A DNA stretch of 64,000 bases from positions 1 through 64,000 of the forward strand of contig CAJXRD010000006.1 of the NCBI GenBank assembly GCA_913058295.1. The letters run 5' to 3'. This stretch comes from an uncultured Flavobacteriales bacterium. GTDB taxonomy: Bacteria; Bacteroidota; Bacteroidia; Flavobacteriales; Flavobacteriaceae. The position numbers and the translations under genes were made by a program. Under the pieces are notes generated by a model. The model was not told where the DNA came from, did no database searches, and saw only the letters and a program-made list of their open reading frames with translations. Numbering within the stretch: the first letter of the stretch is position 1; the number at the start of each line of letters is the position of its first letter. This document shows positions 26,920 to 35,586 of this stretch, in pieces.

Positions 26920-26984
26920 AATAGATCACTTCGCTTATAGATATTAGATTATTCTCTTTTTTCTCTAAAAGAATCAAGACAAAT

Positions 26985-27022
26985 AAAAAAAAGTCCAAGA
27001 AATTTTCTTGGACTTTTTTTTT
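26985..27022. terminator. Bidirectional terminator between aroQ and lpdA
   Basis: AAGTCCAAGAAA/TTTCTTGGACTT forms a 12-bp perfect stem with a one-base formal loop, flanked by A and T runs, between two convergent genes. Confidence 0.92.
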
Positions 27023-27071
27023 GTCTGTAATCTATAGTCTAATAGTTTAGGTAGTAAACGGTCTATTTTTT

Positions 27072-28448
27072 TTACAAATGGATCACCTCGCCATAAGCAT
27101 CAGCAACTGCTTCCATTACCGCTTCACTCATCGTAGGGTGAGGATGTATCGTTTTTAATACTTCGTGTCCTGTAGTTTCTAATTTTCTTCCTAATACCGC
27201 TTCCGCAATCATATCGGTTACCCCAGCACCAATCATATGGCAACCTAGCCATTCTCCATATTTAGCGTCAAAAATTACTTTTACAAAACCTTCTTTAGTT
27301 CCTGCTGCACTAGCTTTACCACTAGCAGAAAAAGGAAATTTTCCAATTTTTAATTCATAACCTGCTTCTATAGCTTGTTTTTCGGTCATCCCTACAGATG
27401 CGATTTCAGGAGTTGCATAAGTACATCCAGGAATATTTCCGTAGTCTATAGCTTCTATATGCATTCCTTTAATCTTTTCAACACAAGTAATTCCTTCCGC
27501 AGAAGCAACATGTGCTAAAGCCGGTCCTGGAACCACATCACCAATAGCATAATAACCAGGGATATTTGTTTGGTACCAATCGTTTACCAAAATTTTATCT
27601 CTGTCCACAACGATACCAACATCTTCCAATCCAATATTTTCAAGATTAGATTTAATTCCTACTGCTGAAAGTACAATATCAGCTTCCAAAATTTCTTCTC
27701 CTTTTTTAGTCTTTACAGTAGCTTTAACCGTTTTTCCGGAAGTGTCAACACTTTCTACAGAAGAACTAGTCATTACTTTAATCCCTGCTTTTTTGAAAGA
27801 TCTTCCAAACTGTTTTGAAACATCATCGTCCTCTAAAGGAACTAGTGTTGGTAAATATTCAACAATAGTCACTTTAGTTCCCATAGCATTGTAAAAGTGA
27901 GCAAACTCTACTCCAATTGCACCACTACCAACCACAATCATACTTTTTGGTTGTTCTTTTAAAGTCATTGCTTCTCTATAACCAATTACTTTTTTACCAT
28001 CTTGTGGTAAGTTTGGTAATTCTCTAGATCGAGCACCAGTTGCAATTATAATATGGTCTGCAGAATATTCTTTTCCATCCACCTCTACTTTTTTACCTGG
28101 CTTCAATTTTCCAAAACCATCAATAACATCAATTTTATTTTTCTTCAATAAAAACTTAACTCCATTACTCATTCCATCTGCAACCCCACGGCTACGTGCA
28201 ACCACTTTTGTAAAGTCTTTGTCAGCTCCATTAACACTTAATCCATAATCTTCCGCATGTTGTAAATAATCGAAAACCTGAGCGCTTTTTAATAAAGCCT
28301 TGGTAGGAATACATCCCCAATTAAGACAAACACCTCCTAAGCTTTCCTTTTCAACAATTGCGACTTTAAAGCCTAATTGTGAAGCTCTAATAGCCGTTAC
28401 ATAACCTCCTGGTCCAGATCCTAAAACAATAATATCGTATTTACTCAT
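27072..28448 (-). CDS. lpdA: Dihydrolipoyl dehydrogenase
   Basis: A 458-aa FAD flavoenzyme, the E3 component of 2-oxoacid dehydrogenase complexes. It has the FAD-binding IVLGSGPGGYVTAIRA (about 6-21), redox disulfide GGVCLNWGCIPTKALL (about 38-53), NAD-binding VVGSGAIGVEFAHF, and the C-terminal dimer-interface HPHPTMSEAV with the catalytic histidine. ATG at 28448 (MSKYDIIVLG) is chosen; the 29-residue hydrophobic extension in the ORF track is upstream sequence. No E1/E2 genes are adjacent. Confidence 0.95.
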   Translation of the reverse strand: MSKYDIIVLGSGPGGYVTAIRASQLGFKVAIVEKESLGGVCLNWGCIPTKALLKSAQVFDYLQHAEDYGLSVNGADKDFTKVVARSRGVADGMSNGVKFLLKKNKIDVIDGFGKLKPGKKVEVDGKEYSADHIIIATGARSRELPNLPQDGKKVIGYREAMTLKEQPKSMIVVGSGAIGVEFAHFYNAMGTKVTIVEYLPTLVPLEDDDVSKQFGRSFKKAGIKVMTSSSVESVDTSGKTVKATVKTKKGEEILEADIVLSAVGIKSNLENIGLEDVGIVVDRDKILVNDWYQTNIPGYYAIGDVVPGPALAHVASAEGITCVEKIKGMHIEAIDYGNIPGCTYATPEIASVGMTEKQAIEAGYELKIGKFPFSASGKASAAGTKEGFVKVIFDAKYGEWLGCHMIGAGVTDMIAEAVLGRKLETTGHEVLKTIHPHPTMSEAVMEAVADAYGEVIHL

Positions 28449-28589
28449 TTTGTAGTTTTTAGTGTATTTTTCAGAATGCGAAATTACAAAATGTATGTGT
28501 AATAGTGTGAAAAAGCAGAAAAAAACAATTCCCAAAATCCAAAAAGTTTTTTAATGGAAATTGGGAATTATTATTTTTATAATTTCTGA

Positions 28590-28994
28590 TTATTCTTCTT
28601 CCTGAAAATCTAGAGATAAGGAATTTATACAATAACGTTGTCCGGTTTCTGTAGGACCATCATTAAATAAATGACCAAGATGTCCGCCACAATTGCTGCA
28701 AACAGCTTCTGTCCGAATCATTCCATGGCTTTTATCTAGAATAAATTCTACAGCATCTTTATTGGCATCATCAAATGAAGGCCAACCACAACCGCTATCA
28801 AATTTTTGATCACTAGAGAATAGTGGCGTTTTACAAGCTCCACATACATAAGTACCTTTGTCGATATGAAGATTAAATTTCCCTGAAAAAGGTCTTTCTG
28901 TGCCTTTCTCACGAAGCACATGATAGGCGTCTTGGGACAATTCTTTATTCCAAAAAGCTTCAGATTCTTGTTTAGGATATTTTTTCTTAGTCAT
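28590..28994 (-). CDS. msrB: Peptide-methionine (R)-S-oxide reductase MsrB, cytoplasmic
   Basis: A 134-aa MsrB that reduces R-methionine sulfoxide in proteins. The zinc site CGAC (about 58) and CSNC (about 100) is intact, and RYCINSLSLDF contains the catalytic cysteine. No signal peptide, so cytoplasmic. Its start overlaps the end of a second msrB gene by 8 bp, showing tandem duplication with separate cellular destinations. Confidence 0.93.
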   Translation of the reverse strand: MTKKKYPKQESEAFWNKELSQDAYHVLREKGTERPFSGKFNLHIDKGTYVCGACKTPLFSSDQKFDSGCGWPSFDDANKDAVEFILDKSHGMIRTEAVCSNCGGHLGHLFNDGPTETGQRYCINSLSLDFQEEE

Positions 28995-29469
28995 CTTTAG
29001 TAGGTATAAAATTTACTGCTGCACCATTAATACAATGTCTTTTTCCTGTTGTTTCTCTCGGACCATCATTAAATACATGGCCTAGATGCCCTCCACAGGT
29101 TGCACAATGTTCCTCAGTTCGAGCATAGCCATTATTATGGTCTATTGAATATTCTACATTCCCTTTAATCTCTCTATCAAAACTTGGCCAACCAGAACCA
29201 CTATCAAATTTATAATCACTTTTAAATAGAGGAGTGTCACAAGCTGCACAGGTGTACACTCCTTTATCATAATTTTTATTCAGTTTACTTGAAAATGCAC
29301 GTTCGGTACCAGCTTCTCTTAACACATGGTATTCCATGGGTTCCAGCTCTGCTTTCCATTCTGTTTCAGTTTTAGAAACGGGATAGACTTTTTCTTTGGT
29401 TTTATCTTGTGCTGTAGAATTACAACTCCATAGAATAATACTTAATAATAGTAAACTTAATTTTTTCAT
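28987..29469 (-). CDS. msrB: MsrB-family lipoprotein (periplasmic methionine sulfoxide reductase)
   Basis: A 160-aa MsrB with an N-terminal lipobox (LLLSIILWSC), so it is anchored in the envelope facing the periplasm. The zinc pairs CAAC and CATC and the catalytic RHCINGAAVNF are conserved. It shares the FSxKxNxxYDKGxYxC core with the downstream copy. Overlap with that copy makes co-translation likely. Electron supply to a periplasmic MsrB is not apparent from neighbours. Confidence 0.92.
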   Translation of the reverse strand: MKKLSLLLLSIILWSCNSTAQDKTKEKVYPVSKTETEWKAELEPMEYHVLREAGTERAFSSKLNKNYDKGVYTCAACDTPLFKSDYKFDSGSGWPSFDREIKGNVEYSIDHNNGYARTEEHCATCGGHLGHVFNDGPRETTGKRHCINGAAVNFIPTKDD

Positions 29470-29478
29470 TCCGAAGTT

Positions 29479-29979
29479 TTAGTTGGGAAGAACTTCTATA
29501 TCTGTAGTGTCAATTTGCATATTAGACATTAACTCTTCCATGGTTAAATTAGAGTTTGCATATTCTGCTGGTAGAATAGCTATACGAAAAATTAAGTCGT
29601 TTGTAAAGTCAGAACCTAACGTATTTAAATTAAAATTTGCATCTAAAAATATATTTACATCCACAAAAGTGTGATCAAATGTATATAATAGAGTGCCTTG
29701 ATCTAAAAAATAAGTTTGAGGGAGTTGTGACCAAACGTCCAAGCCATTATCTACATATTCTAATAAATAAACCAAAACAACGTCAGATTCATACACTACA
29801 ATGTTAGAAGGGAAACTTACAAAACGGCTATAACCGTTGGCCTCATTTAAATTGATATTTGCCTCAAAAACTTGCCCTAAAATTGTTTCTCCAGGAGGCC
29901 CTTGTGGTCCCCTAGGTCCTTCACAAGAGGTAAAAATAAGAGTTGTACTAAATGCTAAAAGTAAAAATAGATTTTTCAT
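29479..29979 (-). CDS. Lipoprotein with short collagen-like segment
   Basis: A 166-aa predicted lipoprotein (lipobox LIFTSC). Directly after the lipidated cysteine comes EGPRGPQGPPGE, three collagen-type G-x-P triplets, then a beta-rich domain with no recognised motif. ATG 29979 is chosen because it yields the lipoprotein signal; the longer ORF start at 30222 lies in non-coding sequence. The collagen-like run is short and is a common flavobacterial lipoprotein feature, so triple-helix formation is uncertain. 9 bp separate it from the downstream MsrB lipoprotein gene. Confidence 0.8.
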   Translation of the reverse strand: MKNLFLLLAFSTTLIFTSCEGPRGPQGPPGETILGQVFEANINLNEANGYSRFVSFPSNIVVYESDVVLVYLLEYVDNGLDVWSQLPQTYFLDQGTLLYTFDHTFVDVNIFLDANFNLNTLGSDFTNDLIFRIAILPAEYANSNLTMEELMSNMQIDTTDIEVLPN

Positions 29980-30106
29980 GTTTTTATGTTTTTTATATGA
30001 TTTACAAAAGTCGTTCCATAAATAAGTGCTCTTAAATAAAATAAACGATGCGCATAAAAATATATAAAAAATAGTACCTTTAACAGGATTAAGAAGATTA
30101 ATTATA

Positions 30107-30916
30107 ATGATGAAACAAATACCTTTATTTCTATTTACTTTATTGGTTTTTTCCTGTAACACGAACCCATTTACAGGAAAAAAGACATTGGCATTAGTTC
30201 CAAATTCTGAAATACTTCCCATGTCCTTTCAGCAGTACGAACAATTTTTAACAGAACATCAGGTAATAAAAAACTCAGCAGATGCAAAAATGGTGAAAAG
30301 GGTAGGGCATAAAATTTCTTCAGCAGCAAAGCGATATTTAACTGCTTATGGTTATGGAGAATATTTAAAAGACTATCGGTGGGAGTATAATTTGGTAAAA
30401 GACCCTGCGGTAAATGCTTGGTGTATGCCAGGTGGGAAAATTGTTTTTTATACAGGTATTCTTCCTATAACAAAAGGCGAAACAGGTATTGCTGCAGTTA
30501 TGGGGCATGAAGTTGCTCACGCCTTAGCTAATCATGGACAACAACGTATGAGTGCTGGACAATTACAGGCTGTTGGTGCTGTAGCGGGTAATGTTGCTTT
30601 TATGGACGACCCAGAAAATCAAGCACTCTTTAATGTAGCGTATGGAGTAGGGTCTGATATTGGTGTTATGAAACCTTTTAGCAGAAGTCATGAAAGTGAA
30701 GCAGATAAAATTGGTTTAACACTTATGGCAATGGCAGGATATGACCCTAATGAATCTGCAAGGCTTTGGGAGCGTATGGAAAAACTAGGAGGAAGTACTC
30801 CACCAGAGATATTAAGTACACATCCATCTAATCAAACAAGGATTGATAATATTAAAAGTTGGGTGCCTGGAGCTATTGCTCAAGCAAAAAAGTTTGGGGT
30901 TACCGAATTTAAATAA
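30107..30916 (+). CDS. M48 family metallopeptidase lipoprotein
   Basis: A 269-aa protease. Lipobox FSC at about 17-19, then NPFTGKKTLALVPNSEIL, typical of BepA/LoiP-like M48C peptidases. Zinc ligands HEVAH (GHEVAHALANHG, about 141) and the downstream third ligand in SHESEADKIGLTLMAMAGYDP are intact. Expected in the periplasm or outer membrane, working on misfolded or barrel proteins. Monocistronic. ATG at 30107 or 30110. Confidence 0.93.
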   Translation: MMKQIPLFLFTLLVFSCNTNPFTGKKTLALVPNSEILPMSFQQYEQFLTEHQVIKNSADAKMVKRVGHKISSAAKRYLTAYGYGEYLKDYRWEYNLVKDPAVNAWCMPGGKIVFYTGILPITKGETGIAAVMGHEVAHALANHGQQRMSAGQLQAVGAVAGNVAFMDDPENQALFNVAYGVGSDIGVMKPFSRSHESEADKIGLTLMAMAGYDPNESARLWERMEKLGGSTPPEILSTHPSNQTRIDNIKSWVPGAIAQAKKFGVTEFK

Positions 30917-30994
30917 TAATCTTGTAAAAATTATTTTACTACTTTAGAAGCTACATAAAGGGATTTCTTTTAATAACATTTATTCAAAACATTT

Positions 30995-32308
30995 ATGGTT
31001 AACTTAAAAAAAGGAAGTAAAAAGCTATTAAACGCATGGGCTTTTTACGACTGGGCAAATTCTGTTTACAGTTTAGTAATTACTTCCGCAGTTTTTCCAA
31101 TTTTCTATCAAGCCTTATTTCGATCTGCAGAAATAGATAGCATAGTTATTTTTGGAGGAGAAATACGAAGTACTCCTTTAATTACTTATACTACTGCTGC
31201 GGCCTTTTTAGTAGTTTCCTTACTTATTCCAATTCTTTCGGGAATTGCAGATTATGTAGGTAATAAAAAGATATTCATGAAGTTTTTCTGCTATTTAGGA
31301 GCATTTTCATGTATTGGATTATACTTTTTTAATTTAGAGAATATAATACTCAGTCTATTGTTTTATTTTTTAGCATTGATTGGTTTTTGGAGTAGTTGGG
31401 TGTTTTACAACTCTTATTTGCCAGACGTTGCTTTTCCAGAACAGCAGGATAAACTTAGTGCAAAAGGGTTCTCATTAGGATATTTAGGGTCTGTTATTTT
31501 ACTTGTTTTTAATTTGGCGATGATTATGATGCCCGAAACCTTTGGCTTGGGTGAAGGAGGTGAAGCAAAAATGTTAGCTATGAAGTATTCTTTTGTATCG
31601 GTAGGGATATGGTGGATTATCTTTAGTCAGTATACCTTTTATTATTTGCCTAAAGGAAATAAGTCTAACAATAAAATAACTAGTCAAATTTTATTAGATG
31701 GTTTTAGAGAGTTAAAAGGAGTTTATAATTCTCTTTCCGATAATTTAATACTCAAACGATATCTAACCGCATTTTTTGTTTATAGTATGGCAGTACAAAC
31801 TGTAATGCTTGTAGCAACTTATTTTGGAGAACAAGAAATTAACTGGGGAGGAGAGGATCAAAAAACGATAGGTTTAATCTCCAGTATTTTAATTATACAA
31901 TTAGTAGCTATTGTTGGGGCACAGTTAACTTATAAAGCTTCCGGAAAATTTGGAAATATTCCTACTCTAATTTTTATCAATGGGATATGGGCAGCGCTTT
32001 GTATTATTGCATACTTTATATATACTCCATTTCAATTTTACATTACAGCTGGATTTGTAGGTATGGTTATGGGAGGAATTCAGGCATTGTCTCGTTCTAC
32101 CTACTCAAAATTTTTACCAGAAACTAAAGACACGACCTCTTATTTTAGCTTTTACGATGTAGCTGAAAAAATAGGAATCGTAATAGGAATGTTAATTTAT
32201 GGTATTATTGATCAGTTAACGGGTAGTATGCGGAATTCAATCGTGTTTTTGGTAGTATTTTTTATTCTTGGTGCATTTTTATTGATTAGAATTCCAAGAA
32301 ATAAGTAA
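30995..32308 (+). CDS. MFS transporter, UMF1-type
   Basis: A 437-aa protein with about 12 transmembrane helices. The start KKLLNAWAFYDWANSVYSLVITSAVFPIFY and the central GFWSSWVFYNSYLPDVA are hallmarks of the UMF1/Atg22-related MFS subfamily. A late GGIQALSRSTYSKFLPETKDTTSYFSFYDVAEK motif is also typical. Substrate unknown (amino acids or small solutes in related families). No neighbour suggests a pathway. Confidence 0.9.
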   Translation: MVNLKKGSKKLLNAWAFYDWANSVYSLVITSAVFPIFYQALFRSAEIDSIVIFGGEIRSTPLITYTTAAAFLVVSLLIPILSGIADYVGNKKIFMKFFCYLGAFSCIGLYFFNLENIILSLLFYFLALIGFWSSWVFYNSYLPDVAFPEQQDKLSAKGFSLGYLGSVILLVFNLAMIMMPETFGLGEGGEAKMLAMKYSFVSVGIWWIIFSQYTFYYLPKGNKSNNKITSQILLDGFRELKGVYNSLSDNLILKRYLTAFFVYSMAVQTVMLVATYFGEQEINWGGEDQKTIGLISSILIIQLVAIVGAQLTYKASGKFGNIPTLIFINGIWAALCIIAYFIYTPFQFYITAGFVGMVMGGIQALSRSTYSKFLPETKDTTSYFSFYDVAEKIGIVIGMLIYGIIDQLTGSMRNSIVFLVVFFILGAFLLIRIPRNK

Positions 32309-32363
32309 TTCTTCACAATTTTTATTTATGTTTGCTGTTATTACAAAAAAAAACCTACGATCT

Positions 32364-33764
32364 ATGAAAAAAGTTCAACTTTTTAATTGGCTGCTTATTG
32401 CTTTTGTAGCAATCCAATTTACTTCCTGTGAAAATGAACCTCTAGAAGGGGAGTTTCCAGAAGAAGATGAAATTGTAACTGTTGAAGAAGGTGGCTTTAT
32501 TGCTACTATAGAAGGCTCTGAGTTTATTGCAGAATCTGCCAGTGCTACCATGTCTTCTGATAACACATTAATATTAACTGGAATTACAGATACTGGAGAT
32601 ACTATCATATTAACAGCAGAACAAGTTGCGGTTGGAGTTTTTGATATCACAGCAGGATTAGGTAACTTAAATAGTGGTCTTTATTCTAATGATGACAATT
32701 TACCTTATATCTCTGCTGAAGCTTTAGGAGGGTTGGGAACATTATATTTATCTGAAATAGATGAGCTTGGATTAACTGTTACAGGAACCTTTAGTTTTAC
32801 AGGAGCTAGATTGGCTTTTGATGAGGATGGTAACCCTATCTTAGATGGTGATGGTAATCCCCTTATAGAAATGGTTGAGATTACTTCAGGAGAATTTAAT
32901 AAAATCGCATATACATTAGATGATAATGGAGGTGAAACACCATTAGAAGACGAATTTTTTGCAAAAGTGGATGGAATTGATTTTATTCCAGAATCTATAA
33001 CCACAACATTAAATGAGTATGCTGACATTAATGTGGTTAAAATAGTAGCTGTAAATGCGGATGGTGCTATTATGAGAATTGATATACCTGAAGAATTAGG
33101 AGTTGGTACTTTTGCTATGGAAGCTTTATCTGATGGTACAAAGTTGATTAGTTTATATAACTCAAATACAGGAGGAGAGAATTTAACTTCGAACCCTGGT
33201 ACAATAACGATTACAAAATTTAACACTAATACTGGTGTCATAGAAGCTACTTTTGCTTTTACAGCTACCGATCCTATTAATGTTGACCCTACAGTAAATG
33301 AAGTTACGGAAGGTTCTTTTGCAGTTGATTATGTAGGGACTCCTGGCGATACTGCTACTAATTTTACTGCAGATGTTGATGGTGTTTTCTTTAATCCAGA
33401 CTCTATAACAATTACGGAGTCTTCATTTAATGGGGTTTCAAGAATTAATATAACAGTAATACAAACTGATGTAGCGACAGGAATTAATCAAACAATGGGA
33501 ATCTATTTTCCAACAGATATTGAAGTAGGGACTTATGAATTGACGAACCAATTAATAGATGGTACGGAATCATTTGCACAATATTCCCCAGATTTTGGAA
33601 ATTCAGTTACCTTTAGATCCAACCCTGGTGTATTAACAATTGTAGATTATGATCAAGAAGCTGGAATAATTGAGGGTACATTTTCTTTTCTAGCTGTAGA
33701 TATATTAAATCAAGATCCAGCAATTTATGAAGTTACTACTGGAGAATTTACTTTAGAGCTTTAA
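32364..33764 (+). CDS. Lipoprotein with three DUF6252-like repeats
   Basis: A 466-aa predicted lipoprotein (lipobox QFTSC). It contains three copies of a roughly 130-residue beta domain, each opening with a variant of FxAxxDGxxFxPxSxTxTxxE (FIATIEGSEFIAESASATMS; FFAKVDGIDFIPESITTTLN; FTADVDGVFFNPDSITITES) and closing with a TxGEF strand. This opening matches my recollection of DUF6252. ATG 32364 is used because it precedes the signal peptide. Function unknown; likely surface-exposed. It is followed by a terminator and a shorter paralogue. Confidence 0.82.
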   Translation: MKKVQLFNWLLIAFVAIQFTSCENEPLEGEFPEEDEIVTVEEGGFIATIEGSEFIAESASATMSSDNTLILTGITDTGDTIILTAEQVAVGVFDITAGLGNLNSGLYSNDDNLPYISAEALGGLGTLYLSEIDELGLTVTGTFSFTGARLAFDEDGNPILDGDGNPLIEMVEITSGEFNKIAYTLDDNGGETPLEDEFFAKVDGIDFIPESITTTLNEYADINVVKIVAVNADGAIMRIDIPEELGVGTFAMEALSDGTKLISLYNSNTGGENLTSNPGTITITKFNTNTGVIEATFAFTATDPINVDPTVNEVTEGSFAVDYVGTPGDTATNFTADVDGVFFNPDSITITESSFNGVSRINITVIQTDVATGINQTMGIYFPTDIEVGTYELTNQLIDGTESFAQYSPDFGNSVTFRSNPGVLTIVDYDQEAGIIEGTFSFLAVDILNQDPAIYEVTTGEFTLEL

Positions 33765-33784
33765 TAAAAAGACAAATAATAATT

Positions 33785-33818
33785 AAAAAACCATCCATAA
33801 ATTGGATGGTTTTTTTTA
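33785..33818 (+). terminator. Terminator between the two DUF6252-like genes
   Basis: AAAAAACCATCCA/TGGATGGTTTTTT stem with a TAAAT loop and T8. It separates the two paralogous lipoprotein genes into different transcripts or attenuates readthrough. Confidence 0.9.
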
Positions 33819-33851
33819 TAAATCAATGAATTCACACTTTAAATTTTAAAA

Positions 33852-34772
33852 ATGAAAAATTTTAAATTATTAAACATTCTATTTTTATCCCTTTTATCTA
33901 TTTCATTTATTGGCTGTAATGAAGATGATGATACAAATGATTCAGATGTAAGCGAAGGTCAATTAATAGCTACTATTGATGGAGTTTCCTATAGTGGCGA
34001 TGTTACTGACACTTCTGCAGTTCTGTTTAATGGTACCTTTAATTTAACGACTTCTAACTCCACTACTGGAGAAACAATTACGATAACAGTTTCTGATGCT
34101 GCTTTAGATTCTTTCGATTTAAGTAGTTCTGCAAGCGGTCAAAATGGAGCTGCTTATATTATTAATCAAGAGAATGCATATTTGTCTGTAAGAGAAGGTG
34201 GTTCAGGAACACTTACAATTACAAAATTAGATACTGAAAACTTTTTGGCATCTGGAACCTTTGAATTTGTTGGTATAAGAGAATCTGTAGATGTTGATGG
34301 AAATATTTTAACCGAAACAGTTACAGTTGCTAGTGGAGAATTTAATAATTTGGTTTTGGTTACTCAAGTAATAGTAGAGCCAAATAATTCATTAGAAGCT
34401 AATGTTGATGATGAGGCTTTAAATGCAGATTCAGTAACAGCTGTTGCTATTGATTTAAATACTACGTTATTGATTACTGCTATTAATAATACTTCAAATC
34501 AAAATATTGCTATATCCATGCCAGCAGATATTACCGTGGGAACTTATGATTTTAGTTCTTTGCCTACACAAGGAGCAATAATAGGTCAATATACACCTGA
34601 TCTAGGAGCAAGTGACACCTATGTGTCTATAGATGGAACAATTACCATTACAAGTTATGATGCTGTAAGCGGATTAATGGAAGGTAGTTTTGAATTTACT
34701 GCTGGAGATTTTGTAATAATTAATAACACAACCTATTCTATTTCAGACGGAAACTTTTCTGTGGAGTTTTAG
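33852..34772 (+). CDS. Lipoprotein with two DUF6252-like repeats
   Basis: A 306-aa predicted lipoprotein (lipobox SISFIGC). It contains two copies of the same repeat (LIATIDGVSYSGDVTDTSAVLF; LEANVDDEALNADSVTAVAI) ending in TVASGEFN and SDGNFSVEF, so it is a paralogue of the preceding gene with one repeat fewer. Function unknown. It is convergent with the GIN-domain operon and separated from it by a strong shared terminator. Confidence 0.82.
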   Translation: MKNFKLLNILFLSLLSISFIGCNEDDDTNDSDVSEGQLIATIDGVSYSGDVTDTSAVLFNGTFNLTTSNSTTGETITITVSDAALDSFDLSSSASGQNGAAYIINQENAYLSVREGGSGTLTITKLDTENFLASGTFEFVGIRESVDVDGNILTETVTVASGEFNNLVLVTQVIVEPNNSLEANVDDEALNADSVTAVAIDLNTTLLITAINNTSNQNIAISMPADITVGTYDFSSLPTQGAIIGQYTPDLGASDTYVSIDGTITITSYDAVSGLMEGSFEFTAGDFVIINNTTYSISDGNFSVEF

Positions 34773-34793
34773 CAGAAATTAATAATTGATAAT

Positions 34794-34829
34794 AAAAAAG
34801 CCGTTTCAATATTTTGAAACGGCTTTTTT
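34794..34829. terminator. Bidirectional terminator before the GIN-domain operon end
   Basis: AAAAAAGCCGTTTCAA/TTGAAACGGCTTTTTT is a 16-bp perfect stem with a TATT loop, placed between two convergent transcripts. Confidence 0.95.
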
Positions 34830-34847
34830 ATTAAGATAAGCTATAAA

Positions 34848-35573
34848 TTAATTAGAATCAATATCTCCAGATCCCATTACTTTTTTATCTGTTGTTTCTG
34901 GATTACCGGTATAGGTGATGTCACCAGATCCATTTACTCTTGCTTTTAAGCTTTTGCTTGCATGTACTCCAGCGTCTCCAGAGCCAGAAACATAAACTTG
35001 AGTGTTTTGTGCGATTAATGATTTACCTGCATAATCACCACTTCCTGTTAGTTTAACTTCTAAGTCGGTAGCTTTCCCTATAAGTTTTAGATCTCCAGAT
35101 CCTGTTACTTTTGCTTCTACATTCATCGCTTCCACATCTAAAATAATATCCCCAGATCCTGTTAATTCTACTTCAAAAGAGTCGCTTTTAATTGTATTAT
35201 TAGTTAAGACATCTCCAGAACCAGTTAAAGAAATTTTATTTAAATCTTTAAAAGGAACTGTAACATGAACTCCTTTTTTAGTTTGAATGTTTACTTTGTT
35301 TTTTACTTTTATAGTAAGGACTCCGTTTTTAGATTCTACAATAATATGTTCCTGTATATTATCATCAGTGGTAACTGTAATGGAACCTTCGGTACCAGAT
35401 TCTAATTTTACATCCATAAATCCAACTACTTTTATTTCATTGTAATCTGAAGTTTGATGGGTTTTAGTGGTAATATCTCCATTTCCTTTGACTTTACTAA
35501 ATTGTGCCTGACTCGTATTAATAAAGAATAGAGTTGTTGCTATAGCTAATGTGAATTTTAAAATTGATTTCAT
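34848..35573 (-). CDS. Head GIN-domain (DUF2807) surface protein
   Basis: A 241-aa secreted protein (signal ending SQAQ). It opens FSKVKGNGDITTKTHQTSDYNEIKVVGFMDVKLE, typical of DUF2807. It carries seven GSGD motifs at about 20-residue spacing (LTGSGDVL, LTGSGDII, VTGSGDLK, LTGSGDYA and so on), which fit a right-handed beta-helix with calcium-binding-like turns. It is the last gene of a four-gene operon starting with an ECF sigma factor, 13 bp after the preceding gene. Surface or periplasmic adhesin role is inferred only. Confidence 0.87.
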   Translation of the reverse strand: MKSILKFTLAIATTLFFINTSQAQFSKVKGNGDITTKTHQTSDYNEIKVVGFMDVKLESGTEGSITVTTDDNIQEHIIVESKNGVLTIKVKNKVNIQTKKGVHVTVPFKDLNKISLTGSGDVLTNNTIKSDSFEVELTGSGDIILDVEAMNVEAKVTGSGDLKLIGKATDLEVKLTGSGDYAGKSLIAQNTQVYVSGSGDAGVHASKSLKARVNGSGDITYTGNPETTDKKVMGSGDIDSN

Positions 35574-35586
35574 TTTTAATGGTTTT

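Noticed and set aside
28449-28535. 29-residue N-terminal extension of LpdA
   Set aside because: Not conserved in type and precedes the canonical MSKYDIIVLG start.
32705-33241. 178-aa minus-strand ORF inside the DUF6252-like gene
   Set aside because: Shadow; the sense frame has the lipobox and repeats.
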